Positions 24,501 through 36,807 of a DNA stretch of 64,000 nucleotides are shown piece by piece. Both the position numbers and the translations under genes were made by a program. Numbering within the stretch: the first letter of the stretch is position 1; every line of letters begins with the position of its first letter. Source of the stretch: Leptodontidium sp. MPI-SDFR-AT-0119 (lineage: Eukaryota > Ascomycota > Leotiomycetes > Helotiales > Leptodontidiaceae); the NCBI GenBank assembly GCA_020726505.1, contig JAHLEZ010000010.1:930001-994000 (forward strand), given 5' to 3'. The notes below the pieces were generated by a model. That model saw only the letters and a list, made by a program, of their open reading frames with translations, was not told the DNA's origin and did no database searches.

Positions 24501-26964
24501 GGTGAAAGATCCTCTTCCTCTCCTTCTTCAGTCTCGAGGATCACATCTTTATGGCTCCGTCTGCTCGCAAAGCTGTGCTGTCGAGAATGTTCATACGACG
24601 GGCGCTTACCATTGGTAACAACTGCTTCGGCCTCAACACCCTTTCCGTCCTGCTGAATGTGATCCAGCTCGTACAGTAGATTATCGAGCTTACCCAAGCT
24701 TCGTTGACGTTCAACGACATGTTCTAGACGGTCGATCTCCCGTTGCATCAGCTCGGCATCTTGGTCAGCCTCGGCCAGTCGTTCTTCCAACGTTGAGATG
24801 TAATCTTCGCAAGCTGCCTCGTTTTCACGGACACGGGCAATCTCTTTGCGAAGTTCCATAACAATTGCAGAGTTCTTTTCCTCGCCAGAGGTGTGGCCGT
24901 CGAGTTTAGCTTCCAGGTCGTGAAGATAATTCTCGGTGCTTGATTCCCGGTCGATCAGCTTCTGCAAGCGAGCTTGAAGCTGGGTGTTGACTGTCTCGAT
25001 ATAAGCGCACTTGGTCTCCTTCTCCAACAGAATTGTTTCCGTGTTCGACAAGGAGCTTCGGGTGCTTGACAAGGATTGTTCCAAGGTCTGAATCGTCTTC
25101 TCATATTCTAGAACAACTTGTTCAACCGCTTCCGCAAAAGAGTTGGACCGCTTTAGACGCTCTGTTGCACTGTCACCGAGAGTATTTTCAAATGCTTGAT
25201 TATCGGCAAGTTCACTGTCGCGGGCTCTGGCCATCTCCGAGATGAGCTTTGCATGGCGCTGACTGAGAGCTGTGTAGCCCTCCTGGGTGTCGAGAAGCTG
25301 GTTTTGAAGTTCAACCTCACGTTCGTTTTGTCGCTCGGGCCTCTCAGTAGTTGCATGAGGCCGGCGATCCCCACCCCGCTCGGTGCTTCGGATCTGCTCA
25401 CGAAGAAACGCAACTTCGGCCTTGAGTCGTTCAATCAGAGCATGCTTGTCACTGTCGTCTGACACTTGCTGAATTCTTGGCTTGCTCTGGATTGCTCGAG
25501 CTCGCTGTGCATACTGCACGGTGTTAAGCGTCTCACTGAGATGGAATTCGGCTGGCGTAACACAAGCGATCATATACGTAATGGCGTTGCCTCCGAGAGA
25601 ATCTTGAAGTAATCGTGTAAGTTTCGAGTCACGGTACGAGACGTGGGATCCCGCTTGGCGAGACGACAACTGAGAGATAACTTTTCCAAGACTTGCAAGT
25701 CCGGCATTGATCGAAATACCTTCCTTGGCACGCTCCCCTTGTGCACCGGTATTTTTCAACCTTTCACTACCTGCCAAATCGACAAAGTGAAACTTGCTAT
25801 CGATTGTGACCATGGTGTCTGCTCCTGTCATGGCTTCTAGTGGAACCGAGAACCGTTTTTCTGCGCCTTGGGCAGTCTGGAACTTGCTCTTGCGCTGTAC
25901 CAAATTCAGACTGAAAACTGCATGTGATCGGGATGACTTGGCGTTGATTGCAGTGGAATCGGTTTGTCGAATCATAGAGCCGAAGTTCAAAGCTGCTAGA
26001 AGGTCATCTACCGAGTTGATATCAACCTGATGCAGTCCTGTCAAGAGAATGTGTCCTTTCGTATCTTCCCGAATGGTAACATTGCCTCTCTCACCATAAG
26101 GTACACCTTCGGGCACTAGTAGATCGCGGAGTGACTCGTTGTAGATTTCGACGTATGTTGCCTTGAGAGTCCAGGTTTTCTCGGCATTCTTTGCCAACAT
26201 CGCAGCTGCGTTCGCAGAATATCTCGTGGGGGTGCGCAGTCCAGACATTGAATTTCGATTGCTGTTTCGTGGCCCTTCCAGTTTGTCAAAAAGCGCAATG
26301 GCAGCGCGTGGAATGACGCCTAGTAATAAGTTAGCGATATGTGGATTTATCGATCTGCAATACCGGAGTCATCAAACTCCGCAGCCCCTCCGGTCTGGAC
26401 TTACCCATAACTTCCATGTCAGCCTGTTGCTCAGGTCCAGACGTTCCCATGGTATAAGATTTTCCGGCACCAGATTGACCGTATGCCAACATAGAAACAT
26501 TGTATCCTTGAACGAAGGCGTTTGTGCTCTCAACTAAATATTCCCATATCCCCTCCTGGGATACTTCTTCGGAGAAGACTCTGTCGAACACAAAAAGCTT
26601 GCGACCTTGCGGAGAATCAATGGCCAAACTCGTTGGGGAAGTGACCTGGACCATAGATCGCTGGAATCGCTGTGGGATGAGTTCGAATCCGGGGTCTGTT
26701 GACTTGAGTGGAGGCCGTACACGGACAGCTGTAAATAAATAGTCAGTACCCGTTTGCTGTCTGGACTGTGGGATTCTTTGGGTCGCAGGGGAACTTACCA
26801 ACTCTGACTGCCGTCTTTCCATCTTCATCTGAGGCCCTGCTACTGCTCGCTCCTCCAATCTTGCTCGTCATGCTCATACGACTCGTTGTTCTCGGGGGCC
26901 TCATTATCGCGCTCACCGGTCTTGGTGGACCGGCCGAGGGCGATTCTGGCGGCGAGCTTGCCAT
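21526..26964 (-). CDS. Large N-terminal-motor kinesin with long coiled-coil stalk
   Basis: Four exons (26964-26799, 26728-26405, 26319-22178, 22131-21526) give 1745 residues. The motor spans about residues 52-440: AVRVRPP, the P-loop GQSGAGKSYTM (about 140), switch I NAKSSRSHAVF, switch II DLAGSERL, and the neck after YAQRARAI. From about 450 to 1540 the sequence is almost continuous heptad coiled coil, interrupted near 600-780 by acidic, Ser-rich segments. A Pro-rich linker (PPPAIPLPPLPG) and a final coiled coil near the C-terminus follow, ending in a Lys cluster. An N-terminal motor with a very long stalk suggests a plus-end-directed kinesin, perhaps of the kinesin-4 type. The subfamily is inference; the kinesin call is firm. 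The first 50 residues are a Ser/Pro-rich extension before the motor. Confidence 0.93.
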
Positions 26965-29900
26965 GGCTCAGTCGAATCCTTCGTTGCGCCCAAAATGTTG
27001 TTCGTTGTTCGATTCCGGTGTTGTGATGAGTGATGTTGTTATATGGTAGATTTTGTGCAGTGCAAACTGGCAGGCGGCTAAAGGTTTACAAAGCAGCTGT
27101 CATGTCGCAGAGTTGAGGTAGTGGTGAATCTGTGTCAACAGATGCGAAAAGTCTCCGGTTCCCCTTTCCCAAGGACTCCCTGGTGAATTGTGGTGGTGGC
27201 CAGGAGCCAACGCGTCGCTTGCGGTGATGCAGGCGCCGTGATTCGCTGGGCGTCTCTTATTGTTGATTGCAGTAATAGCAACAGAGTTAGTTGGTTCAAT
27301 CGGATGCGCGCGTTGCCGGGGCGCGTTGTCCAGCAAAAAAACAGACGGCTGTGTCTGTATTTGCGATGTGAGGCGATTCGCGATAACGATGGGGAGGAGA
27401 GGGAAAGGTGAGGAGGAGGAGGAGAGAGGGAGAGAGGGAGGGAGAAAGTGAAGGGGGTCGGTCGGTTGCCTTCAAGGATGTTAGGATTTCTTTCCTCAGT
27501 CAGTCGTGCCTTCCTTCCCTTCCTTTCCTCTGCAGGAGGGCAGCCAGGTACGGTAGGTACAGGAGGTACAGGTACCGTAGCGCAGGTTGGTGTCTCAAGA
27601 AGGCATAGCTCGCACCTCCCCTGGACCCTGTTTTGACGCAGAACAGGAGTGAAGGCACGACTGACTGAGGAAAGCCAGCCAATCACTGCCAGCCAGTCCC
27701 TCCCCAGCCAGCCATTTATTAATCGAGCTAGAGCGTATCAGGCTAAGCCACGGGGGCAGACAGGGGCAGACAGGGGCATGGGCCATGTCCGCGCCATTGG
27801 CTGCCCTGGCTCTGGCACTGGGCCACTAGGCCCTTTCCAGGCCCAGCCAACCGTCAACAGCAGCGGCCTCTTTCTTTGAGTGCGAAGGTACAGTACACTA
27901 CAGTACCTACCTGGTCGAGGTCGAGCACCTTGAATGCCCTCCCTCCTTTTCTCTGACCTACTTTCTTTTTCTCACACTCAAAGCTGCAGATGTCTACCAA
28001 CTCACATTCGAGTCGACTGGCTGGCCGACATGTACTTACTCCTCACGCTGTTCCAATGCACTTCTCCTCCTCAAATGCTTTCCCCAGTATGAATGAACTA
28101 TTGGCTTAGACTGAGCTGATGGATGGATGCTCGGAGGAACACCTCTTCTCGGCTTGTTCCTGTGTGCCTGGGAACCATCTCGGTCCACCAACTCGTTGTT
28201 GATCTCATCCACCCACCCACCCATCCAGCAGCCAAAAAATTCCCCGACCCTCCAGTTTTCCGGGCTTCGGGTCGGCCAATACAGTGCATTAGGCTGGTCA
28301 ATCAGCACACTACTCTTCTTCCACAGTGCAGTCCAGTGCAGTTCTCCTCTGCAGCCTTGCCCGCTGAGTGGACTAAGACTGCTTGGTATTTGCGAGACAC
28401 AGTACCGCACTGCTGACTCCTGAATGTTGGCTCTCTGGAATCTAATTTACAACACCACCCCTTTAACATGCAGTGCAAATACAATCCGATGCGAAATTTG
28501 CTGTGCATCTCCCACCATTAGGGCGGGTTCAGCGACTGCCAATATAAGTGTCCAGCCACCTCCAAAATTAAAAGCTGTATGATGAAGGAGGTGAACTTTA
28601 AATCGTCCGATCAAAAGATGAGGGCTGCCAGCTTGCCACGACGAAGAGGCTGCTAGGCTGCTACAATGCCACAGCTTCATTTTTATTTCACCATCATCCA
28701 GCGAAGATCCAATGCCGTCCAATTTTCCTATTGGTCCCGGTACACATGCCGTATCTTTTATCGAAAGCCAGCGCGTGGGTGCGAAGATTAGGAGGTGTCA
28801 TTCTAGTCACTCTAGTCGCTTTGGTCCAGCCTTATCCTCCTCCCTCTATCCTAGACTGGAGACCAGTGGCCGTAGGAAAATTGTCATTTCCACAACCGGA
28901 CGATCGGGCTGTTTCACCTTGTCGAAGGCGCCCGCCATCCGCCTGGAATAGTCTCTGGCCTGGACCTAATTGTGCTTGACGGCGACGCCTTCACAGCACA
29001 GCTGTGTGGCTACTAAACATCGAGTGGCTGTGGAGGTGAAGCTTTATTTATCTTGCAGTATGACCTACAGACGGGACGAGTTCGAATGATCTTCGATCGC
29101 CCCCTCTTCTCCCGTCGCCAGCCCAGGGATGGGTATCCAAGATCCATCACATCTGAATTCTGGATCTTCGTCAGCAGTGAGCGGCTTTGCAGACTCCAGA
29201 TGGTGCGGACCATGGAACAAAACAAGGCCGCCCGTCCTCGGCTTGAAAGCCGTTCCTATTGGAAGCCGGGCGATCTCCAACGACTCAGGGGGCTTTCTCG
29301 GCTAACACCCCTTTTCTCCACATCTGCCAGCTTCTTCGTCCGGGCACTATCACATCACATCTTCACCCAGAAACTTCACTTGCCTACATACAAGATCTCT
29401 CGCTGCATCGTGAGATCTCGTAGGCTTGCATAGCCCCGATACCTTCGCATGAGCTCTGACGTGCTGTCCGACCTGCCAGATATCCAAAACCCTTAGGAAT
29501 TTGCTTCTTCGTTTCGGTATGCCTTGGGCAGGCGGCACCGAGCGAATGACTGGAGTCGAAATTCGCAAGATCTGCTTTGACGGGGAGCACATCTTACCAA
29601 CCATCCGACCGCTACAGTCAAATCTCGCCAAAGGGCCAGTCTCGGGCTTTCGCGCTTCGTCATTATTTACGAGGAGAATAATCAGATCATTCCTTCATCA
29701 AAAAAGGTCTGAGCAACAGAAGTCGAGCCAGCATACGTGCATCACAACCCCACTACGAAAGACATCATATGTCAACACCTTCGCATGCCGCTGTCACGAG
29801 TCTTCTTCCTCTGCTGCGTAACGTACATGCATGTATCCTACAGCAACTACCGACCTTTGAGGGTGTGGATTCCGGGAATCCAGCAACTCTACACGGTGGA

Positions 29901-30438
29901 TAAATGCTGCTCATGCAAGGCTTTCATGCAAGGCGAGGAAGTCCGAGCCCTCGTGCATGCATTTGTTTCCCGCGCACGGATATCAAAAGTTTCGAGGCTT
30001 TTCCACTCAACTCGTCTTGCCCAGCCCAGTCGTTCGTGTGGATCTCTTTGGCTTTTGAAAGTAACTTCTTTTGAGTTAGCATGATATCCCCATCTTTGAT
30101 GGCTTGCTTGTTTGGTCTTGGCTTTTGATGCGTTGAATCATGAAACTGAAGTTTCTTGAGCAGAGTTCTGAAGCTTCAAGTGCTGAAGTCAGTACAGAGT
30201 CGTTCAGCAGTTCTACTTTGCAAATTGCCTTTGAAAATACTCAAAATCGACATCTGTGCAAACAATTCTCTATTACCATAATGAGTCATGTATCAGACCT
30301 AGTGCTGCGGTACAAGGACCTAGATGTTAAACCTTCACAAGTCCAACATAAGTTTCAGTCTTAGCCCAAGCCACGCTTCGACCTGCCATCTCTCACCTCA
30401 TCTTACCAAAACCACTCTCCAAAGCGGAAGCCAGTAAC
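26965..30438. other. About 3.5 kb without a supportable gene
   Basis: The part next to the kinesin start (27.0-27.9 kb) is probably promoter and 5' leader. It contains a GA-rich tract near 27405-27450, a pair of 24-nt inverted repeats and CCAG/GGCAGACAGG repeats. From 27.9 to 30.4 kb there are only short overlapping frames in all six phases, with no protein motif, codon pattern or start context I trust. A non-coding RNA or a fast-evolving orphan gene cannot be excluded. Confidence 0.45.
27490..27674. repeat. 24-nt perfect inverted repeats upstream of the kinesin gene
   Basis: 27490-27513 (CTTTCCTCAGTCAGTCGTGC...) is the exact reverse complement of 27651-27674, with a spacer of 137 nt. No target-site duplication is visible at the ends, so it is not clearly a MITE. 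The spacer itself holds an imperfect palindrome around GGTACAGGAGGTACAGGTACC. Confidence 0.8.
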
Positions 30439-32355
30439 ATGATCCCCGAAACCATTTTCTCATCTCTAAACCCTTCTCACTACACATGGCAGCAATCCCC
30501 TCAAGACCCCTCTCTATGGCAGCGTCGAGCCCTCTCCAACGAATGCATGTGGCTACCCAGACCCAAAGATCTCCACGAGCTTTTCATATGCACTTCCATC
30601 GCTCTTAATTCCCCTATTCCCCGACCCACATTAGACTCCGCTGCAGCTCGAGCATGGCAGATCCTCCGGTTCCAAGTTCCGGAGCTCGCGCTCACTGCAC
30701 ATGCATCTTGCAGCAAAGATGGCGCCGGGGCTGGGGATCGGGCTGTATATATGCAGTATCGCCCGCCGCAAAGCCAAGTAGAGGTCGATGCTTGGATAGA
30801 TTGGACAAGCCACTTCGAGTGTGGACGAGACGTGCAAGAGTTCAAAGGTCTGCGTGCTAAGGTTCTGTTGATGAAGCGTGGACATGATTCAGATAAGACA
30901 TTTTTGCTTCTAAGAGCCCAAAATCAGAATGAAAGCAATGACTTCGTGAAGAATGTTCAGATCATGCTTTATGTTGATCATCAGGTGACGGACGGCACCG
31001 GGATCAAGATCGTACTGGGAAAGTACCTTTCCATTTTGGCGTCAGCCCTAAACAACCCTCCTGAGATACTTCAAGATGAGATCAAATGGGAAGAAAGTTA
31101 TAAGAACTTATCACCACCATGGATCCAACATATGAACGAGGATCAAGTGACCTCCGGTCCGGAATACAACGAGATGGCAGCGCGGAACCGCGATAACATT
31201 CTTGAGAAACTGGTATTTATGTCATATCAATCATGATCATCAAAGATGTTTTCTTACCCACCCCTTCTAGAAAACCAACCCCGGACTTCCTCTCTCCCAA
31301 ACCAGCAACCCAGCAACGCAAGAAACACATTTCATCACCCTCTCCCTAACCCAAACCTCCGCAATCCTACAAGCCATCAAGAAAGTCCTCGGACCCTCAT
31401 CAAACATCACGCATCTCTGCCACGCAGCAATAGTCTTAGCTCTATTGCGAGCTTCACCACTTTCTGCCTCAACATCAGGATCAGCAACACAAACTCTATC
31501 CTCACCATGCTGGCTCAACGGCCGTCGGTACCTCAACCCCACCCCGACCTGTCCTTCACCATCAACGGATTATATTCCAATATGCCTATCTTTCGCCCCG
31601 ATCATCTTCACCGATACCGATGAGCTAGTCCTGTCAAGCACAGCTACAAGAGATGAGATTCGAGAGAAGCTACTAAGAGCATGTCGTATATCTACAGAGC
31701 AGTACATGTATATCCGAGGGAGGAGGAGCATGTTACCAGAAACCGTGAATTTATTTGAGGATATCGGACGGATGATGTTCCTGTAAGATCATCCTTCACA
31801 TACCTACAAACCTTGACATACTCCGAGACAATGACTAACACACGTTTAGAGCAAATAGCAATAAGCAGAAAGAACAATCTATCACAGAACCAAGTTCCCA
31901 GAATAACGGCAAAATCCAAGAGCCATCACAAACAGCAGAACCTGTACGTCCAAAACCCTCACTATCTCTTCCGGGACATCTAACCAATACCTTATAGTTC
32001 TTCCTCTCCGACGGCCTAACAGAACAATACATCTCCCACACCTACCCCTTCTCTCCATCCCAAACTCCACCAATCCTCACGGTGCAAACCGTCCATTTCG
32101 CAGCTCACGCTGAGCAAAACCTGTTTGTCCCCTCCCCTCTCCTCTCTAACACCTCCCATTTCTCAGTATAACTACTTCAACATCACCAAATAAAACTAAC
32201 AAATACAACACCAAAGTATCATCCGAATGAGCAGTTGGCGCGGCAGCACGACGATAAGCGGGGAGTGGAGAGGGTGCGATTATGAGGATGGCATGATAGT
32301 GAGATTCTTGGAAGATGTGGTGGGTTTTATGGGGTTGATTGCAGAGCATGAATGA
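30439..32355 (+). CDS. CAT/BAHD-superfamily acyltransferase-like protein
   Basis: Five exons (30439-31212, 31271-31782, 31850-31943, 31998-32122, 32217-32355) give 547 residues; all junctions keep frame. The segment LYVDHQVTDGTGIKIVL near residue 180 carries the HxxxDG active-site motif of chloramphenicol-acetyltransferase-fold acyltransferases (condensation-like, Tri3/BAHD type). Here the usual first His of HHxxxDG is Asp. The C-terminal half keeps features seen in fungal members of this group, such as SSWRG...GEWRGCDYEDGM. These enzymes transfer acyl groups from CoA to alcohols or amines of small molecules; the acceptor here is unknown. No biosynthetic backbone gene is nearby. The third and fourth introns rest on splice motifs only and are less certain. 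Confidence 0.75.
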
Positions 32356-32611
32356 ATGAGGTTCCTCAGTCTTCTCAAGCCAGAGTAGGACTTATGAAAA
32401 GTTGCATAAAGCACCTGCAATGATTGAGGACTCTTTAATGTCATTCCAATGCAATCCATCCCCAGGAGAAAATGGCCTTTCGTGTAGATTTCCCTCGAAT
32501 ATCAGATAATTCAGATCTCACTCCTAGGTGACAATTCCAACTTCCTGGAAATCATGTATATTCATAATTCGGGTATCTCAATATCAAGTATCTATGGAGC
32601 AAATGCGACCT

Positions 32612-33903
32612 TTACTGGGCATTCACCTCAGCATCGTCCCTCTCCATATAACCATCAGCCATGACCTCCTCAATATGAGCGAGCATCATCTCTTTCCACT
32701 CAATAAACGCCTCCCTCTTCTCCCTCGTAACACAATACTGCTCCTGGATCATAGTGCCAGGCCTCGCCCTCCTCCCAGCACTCTCAATCACTTCTCCATT
32801 CTCCCCCATCTCCACATCAGCATCAGGATCAGCATCAGCGTCTTCTCCACCCTCACCCTCAACACCAACACCATCCCCGATATTCGTAAACCAATCCAAC
32901 TCCTTCCACCCCTTCCCCACAATCTCTTTCCTCCACGAATTCACATCCCTCTCAAACACGACCTCCTCCCACCCCATCCACGCCTCCTCTCCACTCCCCA
33001 CCCTCTCCAGCACCCCCTCATCCCCCCCCGCACCACCTAGCACCTCCCTAACCCTATCCTTCCTCGCCATAGTCTCCACGCCCTGCCCATCAACCCCCCT
33101 CATTCTAACAACAACCAAGAACCAAACCGCCGCCACCAGCGCCGGCAATTTCCCCTGCATACCCTTATCCCCCTTAGGATGCGGACACGGTAAACAAAGT
33201 ATACTCTCCACACCCGCCAGAACATGCGGCACCGCCCCTCTGGTCCCCATCTCCCCACACAACAACCTCACCACAGGACCCAACCACCTCGGAACCCTCC
33301 CATCCCTCTCCTCCCTCCCCTTAACAAGCAACCCCCTCTTCGCCGTCCTCTGGCTCTGGAACCCCTCAAAGCTCTTCCCTTTACTAGGCGTCAACCGCTG
33401 CGGTAGCGCTCTTCCCTCGGAATTCGCATTGACAGCCTTGCCACCAGCCCTCACACCATCCCTCTTCGCACGCTGGCGCGCCGCAGAAGATATAAGCGTG
33501 CGATCGAAGTAAGCGTACAACTTCCCATACACACGCGGCGGGATAGGAGGTCGTGGTTCGATAGGTGGTAAGTTGAGCGAGGTCTTCAATCTATTCACAC
33601 AAACAAGAGCAAAGCAATCAGCCAACTGTCCCTTAAAATCCAAAATCCAAAACACAAGAGACAAAATCCCAGATAGAAATTAGGTTGATAAGGCAGTGGA
33701 AGGGAGAGGGTGAAGGTTTACCGTTCACAAGCTAGATTCGCACAGGCGTACATGCGCGCAACCTCCTCATCTGGCTTCAGATTACTGCATTTATTCCGTG
33801 ACTGTGCGAGGAGAGAGCTGGCAAGCTCGACGAGTTCGAAGGGGAGGGCGCCTGGGTGTCGCGGGATGAGGTTTGCGAGTGCTTGTTCGATTGGGCGACT
33901 CAT
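32612..33903 (-). CDS. ORC6: Origin recognition complex subunit 6
   Basis: Two exons (33903-33722, 33590-32612) give 386 residues. The N-terminal 110 residues match the Orc6 TFIIB-like domain (start MSRPIEQALANLIPRHPG, then ELASSLLAQSRNKCSNL, EEVARMYACANLACERLK, LPPIEPRPPIPPRVYGKLY). A basic, Ser-rich linker and a second helical part follow. An acidic insert with Asp/Ala repeats (DADADPDADVEMG) lies near residue 310, and the C-terminal end has a helix used in other Orc6 proteins to bind Orc3 (family knowledge). It acts in the nucleus in origin licensing. The gene converges on the acyltransferase gene, 256 bp apart. Confidence 0.93.
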
Positions 33904-34932
33904 CTTTTTCTCTCTCTCCTTTTCGGCGTGGAGTTGGAGGAGGTTCGTAGAGTGAGTTGTGGAGTTGGGTGGAAGTGAAGCTGTTGGTTCCGGTTGATGC
34001 GAGGGTTGAAGCTTCCAAATTCACGAGCCGAACCGAGACGCGTCGGCTTGGCTTTTCTCGCGTGGAGAGGTTCGGCTTTCAGGGGTAGTTGTTGACTTTC
34101 CGGATCTGGAGGTGTGCAGTGTTTGTTACACGGCTTTTCCTTGCCTTTAGTGTTCTTCGGCGTTTTTGGTCTTTGGTGGATCAGAAGTCTTTGCTTATCG
34201 TGGCATCTAATGTAAAAGTTAAGGCTTTTTGTCGGGTTTCATGGCATTTACTTCATGCCTCTTGTGGACTGTAAACCACAGCGACGGGTCCTCAGATATT
34301 AGAACTAAACTACTTAAAGAAAGAAACGTATCTATGACTACATGCGCCTCTAACATATGTTGCTGAATATGCTATAGTAAATTGTAGGCCAGGGCCAATT
34401 TGATAAACAACCCACTAATATTCTCGCCGTCGAGTTAAAGTACTTTCTAATTCCAGGACGATGCCAATTATCGCATTTACTACTCTACAATCATCTTCAA
34501 CCAAAAAAATTAGTCACATAGATTGTTCTCAAATAATCACCAGGAAACTAAAATAGTGCCAAGTTCCTGTTCATGCACCCGCGTGTATCTTCATTGTGAT
34601 GAGCTACTATCTGCTATGCCAACCTCTAAAGACTAGGTAACCAACCCTTCCTGTCGTAATCGCAGAAGCAAAGAACTCCGAAATGCAAATGCAAATCTAG
34701 TAAAAATGTTGTTTCCCATGGGTATTGTTCTCAGCTTCTCGATTCCTCCTATCTAGCATTATTTCGCAAGTGCCAAATGCAGGAAACCCATCATTACGTG
34801 AATAAATAGCGATATTTGTTGTTTTCTGTAATGCAAGTCCAGTTCATCCAATGTGAGCATGTGCTGGTAAGCCTTTTCCTGCAGGCGTCGCTGGTGGCGA
34901 TAATTAATTCCGAGCTCGGTCATCATTCACGA
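33904..34932. other. Gene-free stretch
   Basis: 1 kb between the ORC6 start and the KAR5 3' end: ORC6 promoter, then AT-rich DNA. No gene or repeat seen. Confidence 0.5.
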
Positions 34933-36807
34933 CTAGATCATCTCGGGGCGAGGATCGTTGTTGTCTGCCGTTGATGGCGAGGCAAACTGAACAGGTGTTT
35001 CAACCAATGACTCCTTTCCCATCCGAGCCTTGTGAGTAACTGCAGATGGTGATTGGAAAGAACTGAGAAAGTTCATGAAGTCTAATCCGCGTTGGCATGT
35101 GGCCCAAACAAGTGGTTGCCGAGCAATGATAATGACTTGTCCGATCATGAAACCTGCCATAAATTAGTACTGAGTGCTTGGCATAGATCCAGGCAACCTA
35201 CCAGCAAAGCCGAGCTGAATGTTGGTCACAAAAGACACAGCGTGACCAAAGTTACCAACTGCCACCATTCCGAAAGGAATTCCAACCCCGATAGTCCAGT
35301 CAGGAATCGACTGACTGCGGCTGAGTGCATCTCCCCAGGATTGAACATTCTCATTAGCCTGTTCCAACTGCTCGTTGAGAGACGATGCTCTTCCGCTTAG
35401 CTGGTCGAGTTGTTCTGCATGGAATAAGAGGACTTCAGTGGCATTTGACATTGCCATCTGCGCCGCATGTGATTGCTACAAAAAAAGTTAACATCGGCCT
35501 CAATAAGACTGATTTTGGCTTACTGTTTCCGCAGCATCCACGCGTTCGCTCAGCGATACTACTATCGGGATGAGAGTCTGTTAATATGGTCAGCAATGGA
35601 CAGAAGAGTATGGGGTCTCATGCAGCATACGTTGATAAGGGCCGCCACTTTGGCCAGGCCATCCTCAGTCGCAAGTAATTGGTTGTTGATGCTGTCCATT
35701 TGACGCTGGACTTGGGTTGTTCCAACGGCCAAGGCCTTTCCCTGCTCAGTAGAAACTTCGGCAGTGCTCTCATAGATGTTCTTGACGAACTGGTTCATCA
35801 TATGTGCTGCAGTTTTGCTGTTCTTGGCAATTGAATCTAACGCCGAGTCCACATCCTAAGGATTATTGTCAGCAAACGCACTATTCCTTAAGAGTGGAAG
35901 CCCTACCTGAATATCCTTTGAAGTGGATTGAAATGCTTGCTTTAGCTTGCCGGTCCAGTCGTTCACATTGTTCAGAGCTGTCTCCAAGTACGAATCGGCT
36001 GCTCTTGCATTGTCTGCCATCTTTTTCCGAACCATCTCCAGGTCTGAATGAACAGCCTCAGAGAACTTGGCCATATTTTCAACTAGCTCCTTGTGTAGGA
36101 GAATGTGTTGGTCTAGACACCGTTAGATAATAACGAGGTAAAGTGGGGAAAGGTCGCAAACCATTTTCAAGCTCTGAACGCGCAGCTCGACAAAATACCG
36201 TAGCTGAGGTCACGAAGTTACTCCAGATGTGCTGATTACTGGGATTCTGATGTATAGCTGTCTTGCAGTCAATTATCTGCTCACGAGAAACCTTCAAGTG
36301 GCCGATTTCGCGAGCGTGGTGGAAAATAGAGGAGCTGGAGAAAGGCAGGCATGATTCCGGGACTAAGAACGAAACTTCCTCCATTTCACAGACAGTCAGA
36401 CTGGCAGTGAATGCCTCAATATGATGTTTCTGGGTTTGGTCGCTGTTCAATTGGTAGGTTTGCTTGTCAACGCCATCAAGACCTCTGCAGTTCTTCATGA
36501 GTAGTTGCGCAGCGACACGGTGGCAAAGTGGTTGGTCCTCGAGACGCTCCAGTCCGACCAGAGCCTCGGTGTAGAACTCAGGTTTGCGGGATTCGAGAAG
36601 CTCTTTCGGATTGAATTTTGGCTCAATGTCAGTTGGTCGACCTTGATCTGAAAGTGTCAGCATTCGCAAATGCAAATATAGAATTGGAATATTACCATTG
36701 CCAGCTGATACAATGCCGTCAGCAGGAGCACCGGAATTCTTGAATGGGCCCCATGCCAAAGCAGTTGCCGATAGTACTGCCAATAAGTAGACGATGGAGA
36801 GCTTCAT
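34933..36807 (-). CDS. KAR5: Nuclear fusion (karyogamy) protein, Tht1/Kar5 family
   Basis: Seven exons (36807-36696, 36647-36162, 36112-35907, 35855-35631, 35577-35524, 35475-35202, 35153-34933) give 525 residues with every junction in phase. A signal peptide is present (residues 1-18, KLSIVYLLAVLSATALA). The cysteine-containing lumenal domain follows, with the hallmark ALVGLERLEDQPLCHRVAAQ and conserved Cys in LLMKNCRGLD, LTVCEMEEV and SREQIIDCKTAI. Then come about 200 residues of coiled coil and C-terminal hydrophobic segments (WTIGVGIPFGMVAVGN and FMIGQVIIIA). This is the architecture of S. cerevisiae Kar5, S. pombe Tht1 and the Brambleberry/GEX1 family, nuclear-envelope/ER proteins needed for nuclear fusion in the sexual cycle. 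The intact frame suggests selection for sexual reproduction. Confidence 0.92.

Noticed and set aside
29053..29821. Two plus-strand ORFs (126 and 106 codons) in the 3.5-kb gap
   Set aside because: No motif, no joinable frame and conflicting frames on both strands.
14000..32355. Possible secondary-metabolite cluster (FAD oxidoreductase, SDR relic, acyltransferase)
   Set aside because: No PKS, NRPS, terpene or DMATS backbone gene and no pathway regulator; the genes are separated by housekeeping genes such as the kinesin.
32528..33512. Plus-strand Pro/Ser-rich ORFs across ORC6
   Set aside because: They are the antisense of ORC6 coding sequence; the composition is a reflection of its GC-rich codons.
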